Shown here piece by piece: positions 17,742 through 26,240 of a DNA stretch of 40,639 nt (position 1 is the first letter of the stretch; each line of letters starts with the position of its first letter). This stretch comes from Synechococcales cyanobacterium 340R_concoct_173_sub (GTDB taxonomy: Bacteria; Cyanobacteriota; Cyanobacteriia; Leptolyngbyales; Leptolyngbyaceae), in assembly GCA_025354065.1 (NCBI GenBank), contig JANXNM010000316.1, positions 1 through 40,639 of the forward strand. The letters are read 5' to 3'. A program made the translations under genes and the position numbers. The notes beneath the pieces were generated by a model. The model did not search any database. It was given only the letters and a program-made list of their open reading frames with translations, and was not told where the DNA came from.

Positions 17742-18551
17742 TTATTGAGCCGAGAGTTTAGTGGTATCAAGATTGATTAACGGCAGCGCGCCATTGCCAC
17801 CCATGACTTGAGGAAATTTACCATCCCACTTTTCGATCGCTTGCTTTTGCAATAGTTCTGGCGTTAGAGTTTCCCGCAGCAATCGCTGGGCTTCGGCTTG
17901 TCCTTTTGCACGGTTAACGTTGGCTTCCGCTTCTTGTTCGGCTTCTTGAGCCACATAGACGGCACGTTGAGCACGTTGTTCGGCAATTTGCTTTTCTTCA
18001 ACAGCTTTGGAAAATTCGGGGGAGAATTCTAAATCGACAACACTGGTATCCAAAATAATGATGCCGTATTTGTCGAGTCTTGCGCCTAGGGCTTGATCAA
18101 AATCTTCTTTTAATTCATCGCGGCGAGTGATCGCTTCTTCGACGGTACGGCGGGCGGCGGCGATTTTGAATGACTCTTGGGTTTGGGGTGCGATGATTTT
18201 GGAGACAATGTTCTGGAGACTACCTTGGGTTCTGCGAATATCCACGACTTTAATTGGATCTAGGCGAAAGTTGATGGCAAAACTCGCGGTTAAATTTTGC
18301 AAGTCTTTAGTTGAACTTTGGGCGGGGACTTCAAATTTCTGAACCGTAAGGTCATAAATATCAACATTAGAAATCAGGGGTGCCTTCAGGTGAAACCCTT
18401 CGAGTAATACCTCTGGCTGTGCTTTTCCTAGAACACTCAATACGCCTGCTTGTCCTGGGTTCATGATGATCGTGGAATTGAATCCAAGAACCAGGAGAAT
18501 GGCCAATAGTCCGAAGATCATGGACTGTTTAAATGTTATGGGGGTATTCAT
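17742..18551 (-). CDS. Prohibitin-like SPFH-domain membrane protein
   Basis: The 269-aa protein has one N-terminal membrane helix (MIFGLLAILLVLGFNSTII, residues ~11-29) followed by the SPFH domain (NPGQAGVLSVLGKAQPEVLLEGFHLKAP onward). A charged coiled coil follows (ARRTVEEAITRRDELKEDFD to EKQIAEQRAQRAVYVAQEAEQEAEANVNRAKG). This is the prohibitin layout, which forms ring-like membrane scaffolds often linked to FtsH protease. No ftsH is nearby. The DUF104 antitoxin gene lies 26 bases upstream on the same strand and may share a transcript. Confidence 0.9.
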   Translation of the reverse strand: MNTPITFKQSMIFGLLAILLVLGFNSTIIMNPGQAGVLSVLGKAQPEVLLEGFHLKAPLISNVDIYDLTVQKFEVPAQSSTKDLQNLTASFAINFRLDPIKVVDIRRTQGSLQNIVSKIIAPQTQESFKIAAARRTVEEAITRRDELKEDFDQALGARLDKYGIIILDTSVVDLEFSPEFSKAVEEKQIAEQRAQRAVYVAQEAEQEAEANVNRAKGQAEAQRLLRETLTPELLQKQAIEKWDGKFPQVMGGNGALPLINLDTTKLSAQ

Positions 18552-18577
18552 AAGAATGGTTGGAGGGGTTGGGATAA

Positions 18578-18778
18578 TTAGACAGAATCAGATCGATCAT
18601 CGGATGCCGGATCAACTAAAGCGTTTGAGGCCATAAGAGGAGCAAGGGCTTCAGCGAGCGACAGTTCAGGAGGATGTATTTCTAGAATCCGAATTTTAAG
18701 ACGTTGACCTTCGCGAAGGGTGAGGGGATCCGTCGGGCGAAGTACGCCTGCTTCATAGATGACTGTCAGATCGGCCAT
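18578..18778 (-). CDS. DUF104-family antitoxin, orphan
   Basis: The 66-aa product begins MADLTVIYEAGVLRPTDPLTL-REGQRLKIRI, the strongly characteristic N-terminus of DUF104 (AF2212-like) antitoxins. These usually pair with a PIN-domain VapC-type RNase encoded immediately downstream. Here the downstream gene is the prohibitin-like protein, and the upstream neighbour is a divergent GvpL/F gene, so no toxin is present. The C-terminal Asp/Ser tail (DPASDDRSDSV) is acidic. It may be a remnant, may act on a toxin elsewhere, or may have another role. Confidence 0.8.
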   Translation of the reverse strand: MADLTVIYEAGVLRPTDPLTLREGQRLKIRILEIHPPELSLAEALAPLMASNALVDPASDDRSDSV

Positions 18779-18878
18779 TGGGGTATGAGAATGAATTGAG
18801 GTTATATTTTATTGTAGGCTTAAACTTCCTAAGTCATCGTTATTTAATTATGACTTATTTGTATTCTGGATTTGAACA

Positions 18879-19598
18879 ATGTATCTTTATGGCCTAGTGC
18901 ATCGCAGTGCGATCGAAATGTTGGCAATCAGCGAGATTAATGGAATTGCTGGTGATTTAAGCTGGCGAGAATCAGGTGAACTGGGGGCCATTGTAGAGGA
19001 TGGTTTTCCAGCCCAAGCCTGTGCTAGTTCTGAGGCGGCATTGATCGAGGCGATTGTTAGTCACGATCGGATATTGTTGTCAGTATTTGCCATTCAAACT
19101 ATTTTGCCGTTACGATTTGGGACTGAATTTGCGTCAGAACAGGCTCTCATTCAGCATCTTGAGAAAAATCAAATTGGCTATCTAAGGGCGATCGATGCGT
19201 TACAAAATAAGGCCGAAATCAGCCTTAAACTATCCGCTACCCAAGCCGAAATGGAACCGATTCCCGTTGAGCTTAAGGGACGTGCATACTTCCTTGCGAA
19301 AAAAGAACAATCCCAACAACAGCAATTCATAGAACAATATCTCGATCGCGATCGTGCATTACTCTTACAACAACTATCCGATCGGGGAATCCAAGTGTTT
19401 GAAAAAGCTGTGGATCATTATTTGTTATTGTGCGATCGGCATTTCGATTTGGAATTAAGTCTGGAGCGTTGGCAAATGAAAATGGGAGAATCCGATCGTA
19501 CAAATCAACCTAAAAACCAATGGATTTGGAAGATTAGTGAAGAACTTCCGCCCTACCATTTTTCGGGGGAACTGTTAAATCTTGCGAATGAACTCTAG
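18879..19598 (+). CDS. GvpL/GvpF-family protein, outside a gas vesicle cluster
   Basis: The 239-aa protein carries the family landmarks in order: MYLYGLVHR at the N-terminus, an alpha/beta first half with TILPLRFGTEF at ~75-90, then GRAYFLAKKEQ, and the C-terminal WKISEELPPYHF. GvpF/L proteins take part in gas vesicle assembly and bind GvpA in known clusters. Here no gvpA, gvpC, gvpN, gvpJ or gvpK lies within the window, and it stands alone between a DUF104 gene and a MEKHLA gene. The family call is good; a gas vesicle role cannot be assumed. Confidence 0.82.
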   Translation: MYLYGLVHRSAIEMLAISEINGIAGDLSWRESGELGAIVEDGFPAQACASSEAALIEAIVSHDRILLSVFAIQTILPLRFGTEFASEQALIQHLEKNQIGYLRAIDALQNKAEISLKLSATQAEMEPIPVELKGRAYFLAKKEQSQQQQFIEQYLDRDRALLLQQLSDRGIQVFEKAVDHYLLLCDRHFDLELSLERWQMKMGESDRTNQPKNQWIWKISEELPPYHFSGELLNLANEL

Positions 19599-19613
19599 CT
19601 CAACTATTCGTTC

Positions 19614-20111
19614 TCAACTTAGTATATTTTCTTCTACGATCGGCAACCACTTCGAGAATGTTGCGGCCTGACCCATATCGTTCCCGTAGCGATCGGTTAC
19701 GGTCCAAATCGTAGCATTCTCAATCCAAAATCGCTTGCCCGTATGGGAAATCCGAACACCGCCATAATTTTGAATATAGCCATTGTTTTTAGCTTCAAGC
19801 AGCAACCGATCGCGATCGATTTGAGCCACGGGTTCAGCGGAGAGACGCGATGGAAGTTTAACGAAATGTGCCCAATCGAATTCCCATAGATTTAATGCTG
19901 TTTGATTGCCGTAATTAAAAACTGGGTCCGGTTGAGTATCGTGGGAAACTATTACAAAGTTGGCATGAAATAAATTATTGGCTTGGATTTCAATAGAAAG
20001 AGTCCGATCGATCAGATCATTCCCCGTCAGAGCTTTGAAACTATTTAGAAGATGCTGAGAATGTTCTATTACCGATGCGGTAAGCAGAATAGACATATTA
20101 GAACTAGACAT
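19614..20111 (-). CDS. MEKHLA-domain protein
   Basis: The 165-aa single-domain protein matches the MEKHLA family, a PAS-related module also found in plant HD-ZIP III proteins. Recognisable segments are VFNYGNQTALNLWEFDWAHF, LPSRLSAEPVAQ with DRDRLLLEAKNNGYIQNYGGVRIS, and GKRFWIENATIWTV. It is cytoplasmic with no output domain, so it may sense a small ligand or bind a partner. It converges with the GvpL/F gene, with only 15 bases between stops. Confidence 0.85.
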   Translation of the reverse strand: MSSSNMSILLTASVIEHSQHLLNSFKALTGNDLIDRTLSIEIQANNLFHANFVIVSHDTQPDPVFNYGNQTALNLWEFDWAHFVKLPSRLSAEPVAQIDRDRLLLEAKNNGYIQNYGGVRISHTGKRFWIENATIWTVTDRYGNDMGQAATFSKWLPIVEENILS

Positions 20112-20199
20112 AGAATAAGCCTAAATGTAAATGTATCCTAAATTTTACCGACAATTAGGAGCCTCGAAAATCCATCTATTGTATTAAATCTGTATTCAT

Positions 20200-20230
20200 A
20201 AAAATGGGGATAACCGATCGCGCATCCCCA
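20200..20230 (-). terminator. Rho-independent terminator of the fasciclin gene
   Basis: TGGGGAT (20205-20211) and ATCCCCA (20224-20230) form a perfect 7-bp stem. On the minus strand the second arm is followed by TTTTTATG. It lies about 125 bases past the fasciclin stop. Confidence 0.7.
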
Positions 20231-20354
20231 GATAATTCTATCAATTCAAGCTGACTCAAACACTCATGAATACTTGTAAGTACCTATGAATACGCGTAAA
20301 TACTCAAGTCAATGTTTTCAGATTCATTGATTTTGCCGCAGAACGTGATTAAGT

Positions 20355-20960
20355 CTAGCGAGCAGAAGGCATCAATACGGTGTCGATCACATGAATTACC
20401 CCATTACTGGCTTTAACATCAACGGCAGTCACTTTGGACTTGTTGATTGTTACACCGCTCTTTTGAACTAAGACATTTACCGTATCGCCTTCAACGGTCT
20501 TGACCTTACCCGACTTGAGTGTCGTTGAAAGAACTTCGCCAGATATTACGTGGTACGTCAAGATTTTGACCAGTTGGGCCTTGTTTTCAGGCTTCAACAA
20601 CGTCTCAACTGTCCCTTTAGACAACTTTGCAAAGGCCGCATCTGTGGGTGCAAACACAGTAAATGGACCGGGTTCTTTCATAGTATCCACAAGACCAGCG
20701 GCTTCCAATGCTGCGGTTAGTGTTTTGAACGAGCCATTGGCCGATGCAACGTCTACGAGAGTATTTTTGGATACTTTTTTAGAGACTGGCACACCGGATT
20801 TGTTGGGTGAGGCGATCGTTGGCTTGGGCATGGGAGTGACAGATGGGGGCTGAGATACTGCCATTTCCGCTGCCTTAACAGGGGTGCTTCTTGCGATCGT
20901 AGTAGCGGTCAAGATGCTCGCTAGCCCTAACAAATGAGCTACATTCAATTTGATTGACAT
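20355..20960 (-). CDS. Secreted fasciclin (FAS1) domain protein
   Basis: The 201-aa protein has a signal-peptide-like N-terminus (NVAHLLGLASILTATTIARS, then PVKAAE). A Pro/Ser-rich linker (~35-60) leads into one FAS1 domain: TLVDVASANGSFKTLTAALEAAGL, the H1 box FTVFAPTDAAFAKL, the YH motif LTYHVISGEVLS, and the H2 box NGVIHVIDTVLMP. FAS1 domains mediate adhesion in the periplasm or outside the cell. The gene is monocistronic, with a T-tailed terminator downstream. Confidence 0.92.
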   Translation of the reverse strand: MSIKLNVAHLLGLASILTATTIARSTPVKAAEMAVSQPPSVTPMPKPTIASPNKSGVPVSKKVSKNTLVDVASANGSFKTLTAALEAAGLVDTMKEPGPFTVFAPTDAAFAKLSKGTVETLLKPENKAQLVKILTYHVISGEVLSTTLKSGKVKTVEGDTVNVLVQKSGVTINKSKVTAVDVKASNGVIHVIDTVLMPSAR

Positions 20961-21155
20961 AGATAATATTGTCCAAGGATTGTAAGTGTACCCTATCTAA
21001 ATGACAGCCCAAATCTCAATTTTCACTCAATAAGACATGATAATTGAGACTCAAATGTATAAGACTGCATTATTCCGTCAAACGATGAGTATTTTATTGG
21101 GTTTCCGCCGATCCTGCAATTTCATCAAAAATTTGAATTTTACCCGAAATTATGA

Positions 21156-22388
21156 TTATTTAGTAACTCCCGAAACCATCGCACCGCCCGCAATCCAGCC
21201 CGTACTCCAAGCACTTTGAAAATTAAATCCTCCCGTTACACCATCAATATCTAGAACTTCTCCCGCAAAGTATAACCCTGGACAAATGCGGCTTTCCATT
21301 GTTTTGAAATCGACCTCTTTTAGATTCACTCCACCACAGGTGACGAACTCTTCTTTAAACACACCTTTCCCGGTGATTTGATAGGTTCCATTCAGTAATT
21401 CTTTTAGTAATGAATTAAGCATGGGTTTCGATAAATCCGACCATCGCATTTCCGGTAAAATGCCTGCCGCGATCGTGAGGCTTTCCCAAAGACGACGAGG
21501 CAACATGACGGGACATTGTGCGGCAACGGTTTTGCGGGCGAGTTGAGATTTCACTTTAATTAAACTATCCTTCAGCGTCTCGGGATTGGTGTTGGGGAGC
21601 CAATTGATGTTGAGTGCGGCGTGGTAATTCATTTGGTGTAGTAATCTTGCGCCCCAAGCCGATAGCTTTAGGACGGCGGGTCCGCTTAAGCCCCAGTGGG
21701 TGACGAGGAGTGGACCGAATTGTTCAAATTTGGCGCCAAGTTCGGGGCCATTAAGTTTGAGTTTGGCGATGGGTACGGAAACACCGGGAAGATCTGTGAG
21801 TCGGGGATCTCGAATGTTGAAGGTGAATAGGGAGGGGACGGATTGTTCAAGGGTGTGGCCAAGGTCCTTTGATATTTGATGCCCGACTGCACTGCTGCCT
21901 GTGGCCAGAAGCACCCGATCGCATTCCAAGGTTTCATCATTCCGAAAGACCAGCGTGAATCCATCGTCCTGACGGATTATTTTTTTTACAGCGGCCTGGG
22001 TTTTAATTTTTACACCCGCCATGGTCGCACTTGACGTTAGGCAATCAATGATAGTTTGAGAGCTGTCGGATTCTGGAAATAGACGACCGTCGGATTCGGT
22101 TTTTAGTTTCACTCCCCGATCGGTAAACCAAGCCACGGTGTCACGAGGTTGAAATCGGGTAAATACTCCGCGCAATGCTTTACCCCCGCGAGGATAATTT
22201 TGTACTAGTGCAGCAGCGTCGTAGCAAGCGTGGGTGACGTTGCAGCGGCCTCCACCAGAAATTTTAACCTTGGCGAGAACTGTCGGTCCTGCCTCGAATA
22301 GGGTCACCTGAGCATTAGGGTTTGACTCCGCCGCTGCGATCGCCCCAAAAAAACCTGACGCGCCTGCTCCAATCACGACGATTCGCAC
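21156..22388 (-). CDS. HI0933/YhiN-family flavoprotein
   Basis: The 410-aa FAD protein belongs to the HI0933/YhiN (BaiN/aminoacetone oxidase-like) family. IVVIGAGASGFFGAIAAAE is the dinucleotide-binding fold, and KVKISGGGRCNVTHA is the diagnostic motif. ESDGRLFPESDSSQ and the C-terminal FAGEVLDIDGVTGGFNFQSAWSTG are also typical. It should be a cytoplasmic oxidoreductase of unknown physiological substrate. It starts with GTG at 22388, preceded by AGGGAG at suitable spacing. A start-less small ORF (22400-22588) lies between it and the upstream glycosyltransferase. Confidence 0.92.
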   Translation of the reverse strand: MRIVVIGAGASGFFGAIAAAESNPNAQVTLFEAGPTVLAKVKISGGGRCNVTHACYDAAALVQNYPRGGKALRGVFTRFQPRDTVAWFTDRGVKLKTESDGRLFPESDSSQTIIDCLTSSATMAGVKIKTQAAVKKIIRQDDGFTLVFRNDETLECDRVLLATGSSAVGHQISKDLGHTLEQSVPSLFTFNIRDPRLTDLPGVSVPIAKLKLNGPELGAKFEQFGPLLVTHWGLSGPAVLKLSAWGARLLHQMNYHAALNINWLPNTNPETLKDSLIKVKSQLARKTVAAQCPVMLPRRLWESLTIAAGILPEMRWSDLSKPMLNSLLKELLNGTYQITGKGVFKEEFVTCGGVNLKEVDFKTMESRICPGLYFAGEVLDIDGVTGGFNFQSAWSTGWIAGGAMVSGVTK

Positions 22389-22399
22389 TGTAATTCTCC

Positions 22400-22588
22400 C
22401 TAAATTGTTAGCTTGATATCATACCGATGGGAGGGTACGTTTAGGGGGATTTTTAGGTCTTGAATTTGAATATTGGCTAAGTCTTCTAATTTGGAAATCG
22501 TGAGTTCAGTACCTTCAGCGATCGTCTTAAGAAATTCGCCAACAGAATCTTTGAATCCCCAGCGGTTCTTAATTAATTGATTTCCCTT
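22400..22588 (-). other. 63-codon open frame without a start codon, possible gene remnant
   Basis: After an in-frame TGA (22591-22589) the minus strand stays open to TAG at 22402-22400 and reads like real protein, with segments WGFKDSVGEFLKTIAEGT and LEDLANIQIQDLKIPLNVP. It holds no ATG, GTG or TTG. It overlaps the last residues of the WecG-like gene in another frame. It may be a decayed gene, use ATT (22578-22576) as a start, or be chance. I do not recognise the family. Confidence 0.3.
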
Positions 22589-23351
22589 TCAAGTACCATC
22601 GTAGCCATTGCCAGCCAAACAAAATCACAAATGCTGGATTATTAATCACATAGCGTTTCCACAATCGCCTTGGCTCCATGATCAAACGGTAAAGCCATTC
22701 CAAACTACAGCGCATCATCCATTTTGGAGCTTGGGAAACTTCTCCCGTATGAAACCGAAATGCGGCTCCAACCCCGATCGTCACCGCCTGAATTTTTGAT
22801 TGATTCTGCGCCATCCAAAATTCCTGCTTTGGACAACCCAATGATACAAACACCACTGCCGCCCCCGATGCATTAATCCGATCGCAATCTTGTTGTTCTT
22901 CTTCCGGTGTTAGAGTTCTAAAAGGCGGTGAATATGACCCTGCAATTTGTAATCCTAAAAAATTATTAACCAATTGATCTTGCAATTTCCCTAGGGTTTG
23001 CCAAGATGAACCATATAAATAAATTGGCAATCCCAACTGGGCGGCCCGATCGCACCAAGCCAACATCAAATCTGGACCATAGACTCTCGTTTGATCTAAA
23101 TGCCCTAGTAGGCGTAATCCAAACACAATGGGCATCCCGTCCGGGGTTACTATTCTTGCACCATTTACCACCGATCGGTAGTCTCGATTCCAAAATGCTG
23201 TCATGATCACATGTACATTCGCTGCAATCACATAACCCGATTGTTTTGCCGTCGTCAATTCAACTAAGCGATCGCATACCAATTCGTAACTTGTACAATC
23301 GACCGATGACCTTAAAATTTTCGCCCGCATGGGTTGAGCTTGAATAATCAC
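22569..23351 (-). CDS. WecG/TagA/CpsF-family glycosyltransferase
   Basis: The 260-aa GT26-family enzyme should add a sugar (often N-acetylmannosamine or its uronate) to a lipid-linked intermediate in exopolysaccharide or teichoic-acid-like synthesis. Family motifs are VIAANVHVIMTA, the catalytic-region VTPDGMPIVFGLRLLG, RVYGPDLML, VFVSLGCPKQEFWM, IGVGAAFRFHTGEVSQAPKWM and LEWLYRLIMEPRRLWKRY. The start overlaps the end of the upstream family-2 glycosyltransferase by four bases (ATGA), so the two are translationally coupled. Confidence 0.93.
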   Translation of the reverse strand: MIIQAQPMRAKILRSSVDCTSYELVCDRLVELTTAKQSGYVIAANVHVIMTAFWNRDYRSVVNGARIVTPDGMPIVFGLRLLGHLDQTRVYGPDLMLAWCDRAAQLGLPIYLYGSSWQTLGKLQDQLVNNFLGLQIAGSYSPPFRTLTPEEEQQDCDRINASGAAVVFVSLGCPKQEFWMAQNQSKIQAVTIGVGAAFRFHTGEVSQAPKWMMRCSLEWLYRLIMEPRRLWKRYVINNPAFVILFGWQWLRWYLKGKSIN

Positions 23352-24121
23352 GGTAGACTCCTAGTCACGATCGGAATTTCCAGTTTACCGATCGCATATT
23401 TCACCATCAATCGATATCCAAACTTCAGTAAACCCAGCAATCCCCCATAACACCACACAATCCGAATCATTTCTCGAAATCGCCGCCCCTTTCCCGTCGT
23501 CGTCAAATTCTCTCCCGTCACGCGATACCCAGCAAATATAGGATTCACCCGTACAAAATCATAATATTCTGAAACCCGAATCCAATAATCCCAATCAAAA
23601 CCGTATCGATATAAAAGAGATAATTCACCGATTTTTAAAATGACTTCTCGGCGCAAAAAAGTCGCAGGTTGAGTAATAAAATCATGGGTTCGCAACTCTT
23701 CTTTTGAATAGTCTCGAATATTGGTCACAGGTTTTAAAACTGTATCACTTCCATCTATATAAACTGCTTCGCCATAAATTACATTGACGTGAGGCTGCGA
23801 TCGAAAGTGCTGCGCTACTAATTCTAATGTCTGATCCAAATAAATATCATCAGCATTCAACCAAGCAAATATATCACCCGTTCCCAATGCCCAACCCCGA
23901 TTAATTGCGTCAGCTTGACCCAGATCCGCCGATCGAATAATTTTAATTTGGCTATGATTTTCATATTTTTTTAATACATTAACAGTTTCATCTGTCGAGC
24001 AATTATCTAAAATGAAATACTCAAGATCTACAGTTTTACAACATTGCTTTAAAACACTTTCAATAGTGCGTTCTAAATAGCAACCTTGTTGATAAGACGG
24101 AGTAACGATCGTGAATTTCAT
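23348..24121 (-). CDS. Family 2 glycosyltransferase
   Basis: The 257-aa GT-A enzyme begins MKFTIVTPSYQQGCYLERTIESVL. It shows the nucleotide-sugar binding features ILDNCSTDETVNVL, GQADAINRGWALGTGDIFAWLNADD (the DxD-like metal site LNADD) and QPATFLRREV in the acceptor half. A C-terminal hydrophobic/basic segment may associate with the membrane. It is coupled to the WecG-like gene by a four-base overlap and lies 17 bases after the histidine kinase stop. An extracellular polysaccharide role is likely; the sugar is unknown. Confidence 0.93.
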   Translation of the reverse strand: MKFTIVTPSYQQGCYLERTIESVLKQCCKTVDLEYFILDNCSTDETVNVLKKYENHSQIKIIRSADLGQADAINRGWALGTGDIFAWLNADDIYLDQTLELVAQHFRSQPHVNVIYGEAVYIDGSDTVLKPVTNIRDYSKEELRTHDFITQPATFLRREVILKIGELSLLYRYGFDWDYWIRVSEYYDFVRVNPIFAGYRVTGENLTTTGKGRRFREMIRIVWCYGGLLGLLKFGYRLMVKYAIGKLEIPIVTRSLP

Positions 24122-24138
24122 AGATTGAACTTCGCAGA

Positions 24139-26088
24139 TTAAAACGGAGGACTAGGGGAAATCATCGGTAGAACAACGGGGTCTACTTTTGGCTGTGGAA
24201 GTGAGGCTTGTGATGGTTGTGGGGTATCAGGTTTGACGATCGCGATGCGCGGTAAATCAATTCTGAATGCCGATCCTTTCCCCAGTTGACTTGTTACTGT
24301 AATGTGTCCGCCCATCATCTGAATCAGCCATTTTGTAATCGCTAATCCGAGTCCGCTACCTGAATGCCGACGAGTTGTGGATTGATCAATCTGTCGAAAT
24401 TCTTCAAAAATATAAGGGATATTCTCTGCTTCAATTCCAATACCTGTATCCCGAACAATTATGGTGATTCTATCTTCTCCGACTTGATTTACTTCAACCC
24501 TTACACTTCCACTATCCGTAAATTTCACCGCATTAGAAAGTAGATTTACAATCACCTGCCTCAAGCGAGTTCGATCCGTCACAATAATATTATTGCTTAA
24601 TTGACTTTGCATTACTAAAATGATTCCTTTTTGTTCGGATAGCGATCGTAATTCATCTATAGTTACATTCAACAAACTCGATAAATTCAATTTTTCGAGT
24701 TTCATATCCAAACGACCTGCTTCAATTTTCGATAAAGTCAGAATGTCATTAATTAAGCCAAGTAAGTTCTTTCCATTATTAAAAATTCGCCCCACCATAT
24801 CAAGCTGAAACTCATTTAATTTTTGGCGTTGCAAAATTTGAGAAAAACCAATAATCGCATTCATCGGAGTCCTTAATTCGTGGGACATCGTAGCGAGAAA
24901 ATGGGATTTTACTTGAGCGGCTTCACGAAGCTTTAAATTTTGAATTTGAATTTGTTGACGTTGGCTTTCCATCTCTTGGTTTTGTTGTGATAACAACGTA
25001 TTTTGAAAGGCGAGGCGTTCTTCCCGTTTTTCTAGCGCATTAATCAATTTTGCATTATCAATGGCGATCGCGGCCTGTTCACTAAATGCCATTAAAAGCC
25101 GTAGATCTTCCTCATCAAATGCAGCTTCATCCTCCCAATTCCCCAATGCCAACACCCCAATCCGGCCCGCCTGAGGTGACTCGATTGCCACCACGCACAG
25201 GGCAGATGGAACAGTTTGGATGATTAATTGATCATCTGCCAATTGGTTCTTATTTAGCACTAAATCTGCCGATCGCAATACTGCCGATTTTCCGGTACTA
25301 AATACCTGTCCAATAGCTCCATTCTCTAGGTCGAAGGTACTCTCAATGCTAAATCCCGATCGGACCAAGCCAGTCGTCGCCACTAAATTCAGGTTTTTTT
25401 GCGGAGAAAATAACAGTCTGGTGCTGTCATTAGGGTTGTGCAACGCGATCGCCCCAAATTGACTATCAGGAATCGCCGCACAAACCCCATCGATCATCGT
25501 TTGAAACAATCCTGGCAAATTTGTCAACCGCTGATTCAACAGATTGGTTAGACGCTGAAGGGTATGAAGTTGCTGCTGGTTGCGGCCTAGACTCATGACC
25601 ACACGATTTCGGACTTTTTCAGTATCTTGGACCACTTGGCTAAGACGATCGTTATCCTCCAAGACCTGCTCAATTTGTAAATTCATCGATCGCCCACCAT
25701 GCAGCGCCCTAGTCAGCCGTAAAGCACTCCAAATTTTCTGACGGAGCAAGTCTGGAGTAATCTCGTCATAGACTACATATTCTCCCGCTCCCTGCTCCAA
25801 CCATTTCCACCCCTGACGCTGGTCCGATTCCGCCATCACCATTACGATCGCCGGGGCTTTTGGGTGATCTCGCAGTGCCTCTAACAGAGATAAACTGTTG
25901 CCATCTGTTAACGACCACAATATCAGGACAGCATCAAAGCGATCGGTTTCTAATGTTGCGATTGCGATCGCTTGGCTTTCGGTCTCGACGGCAGGGAAAT
26001 TGATTCCGGCCAGATCCCAAGATTGGCAGATGAGAGCACGATTGACAGTACTGCCTCCTGCAATGAGGAGTTTAATGTCAAACTTCAT
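24139..26088 (-). CDS. Hybrid histidine kinase with degenerate N-terminal receiver and GAF domain
   Basis: The 649-aa soluble kinase has four parts. Residues ~1-130 fold like a receiver but lack its chemistry: LLIAGGSTVN replaces the acidic pair, VLILWSLTDG puts Leu where the phospho-Asp belongs, and VVYDEITPD lacks the Lys. Residues ~180-345 are a GAF domain (GAIALHNPNDSTRLLFSPQ, IGVLALGNWED, LRLLMAFSEQAAIAIDNA). A coiled coil leads to HisKA (FLATMSHELRTPMNAIIG). The ATPase has NLLSNAVKFTDSG, DTGIGI and GSGLGLAITKWL. It precedes two glycosyltransferase genes by 17 bases and is divergent from a NarL-type regulator. Confidence 0.92.
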   Translation of the reverse strand: MKFDIKLLIAGGSTVNRALICQSWDLAGINFPAVETESQAIAIATLETDRFDAVLILWSLTDGNSLSLLEALRDHPKAPAIVMVMAESDQRQGWKWLEQGAGEYVVYDEITPDLLRQKIWSALRLTRALHGGRSMNLQIEQVLEDNDRLSQVVQDTEKVRNRVVMSLGRNQQQLHTLQRLTNLLNQRLTNLPGLFQTMIDGVCAAIPDSQFGAIALHNPNDSTRLLFSPQKNLNLVATTGLVRSGFSIESTFDLENGAIGQVFSTGKSAVLRSADLVLNKNQLADDQLIIQTVPSALCVVAIESPQAGRIGVLALGNWEDEAAFDEEDLRLLMAFSEQAAIAIDNAKLINALEKREERLAFQNTLLSQQNQEMESQRQQIQIQNLKLREAAQVKSHFLATMSHELRTPMNAIIGFSQILQRQKLNEFQLDMVGRIFNNGKNLLGLINDILTLSKIEAGRLDMKLEKLNLSSLLNVTIDELRSLSEQKGIILVMQSQLSNNIIVTDRTRLRQVIVNLLSNAVKFTDSGSVRVEVNQVGEDRITIIVRDTGIGIEAENIPYIFEEFRQIDQSTTRRHSGSGLGLAITKWLIQMMGGHITVTSQLGKGSAFRIDLPRIAIVKPDTPQPSQASLPQPKVDPVVLPMISPSPPF

Positions 26089-26240
26089 TTTTTAAGCTGA
26101 CAGGTTTAATAAACATTGACGGTGGTAGTTTGCCCGATTTAATCTATAAACTTAAGGTGATTCATGCAATCGATCGTATGGCAATCTTGGATTAATAATT
26201 AATAATTTCTTGCATAAAATTTGGGTAGAAGTGAAATCCG

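Noticed and set aside
19342..19356. Overlapping CGATCGCGATCG repeat as a possible attachment site
   Set aside because: It is a chance overlap of two HIP1-like cores in the GvpL/F coding sequence, with no integrase or flanking duplication.
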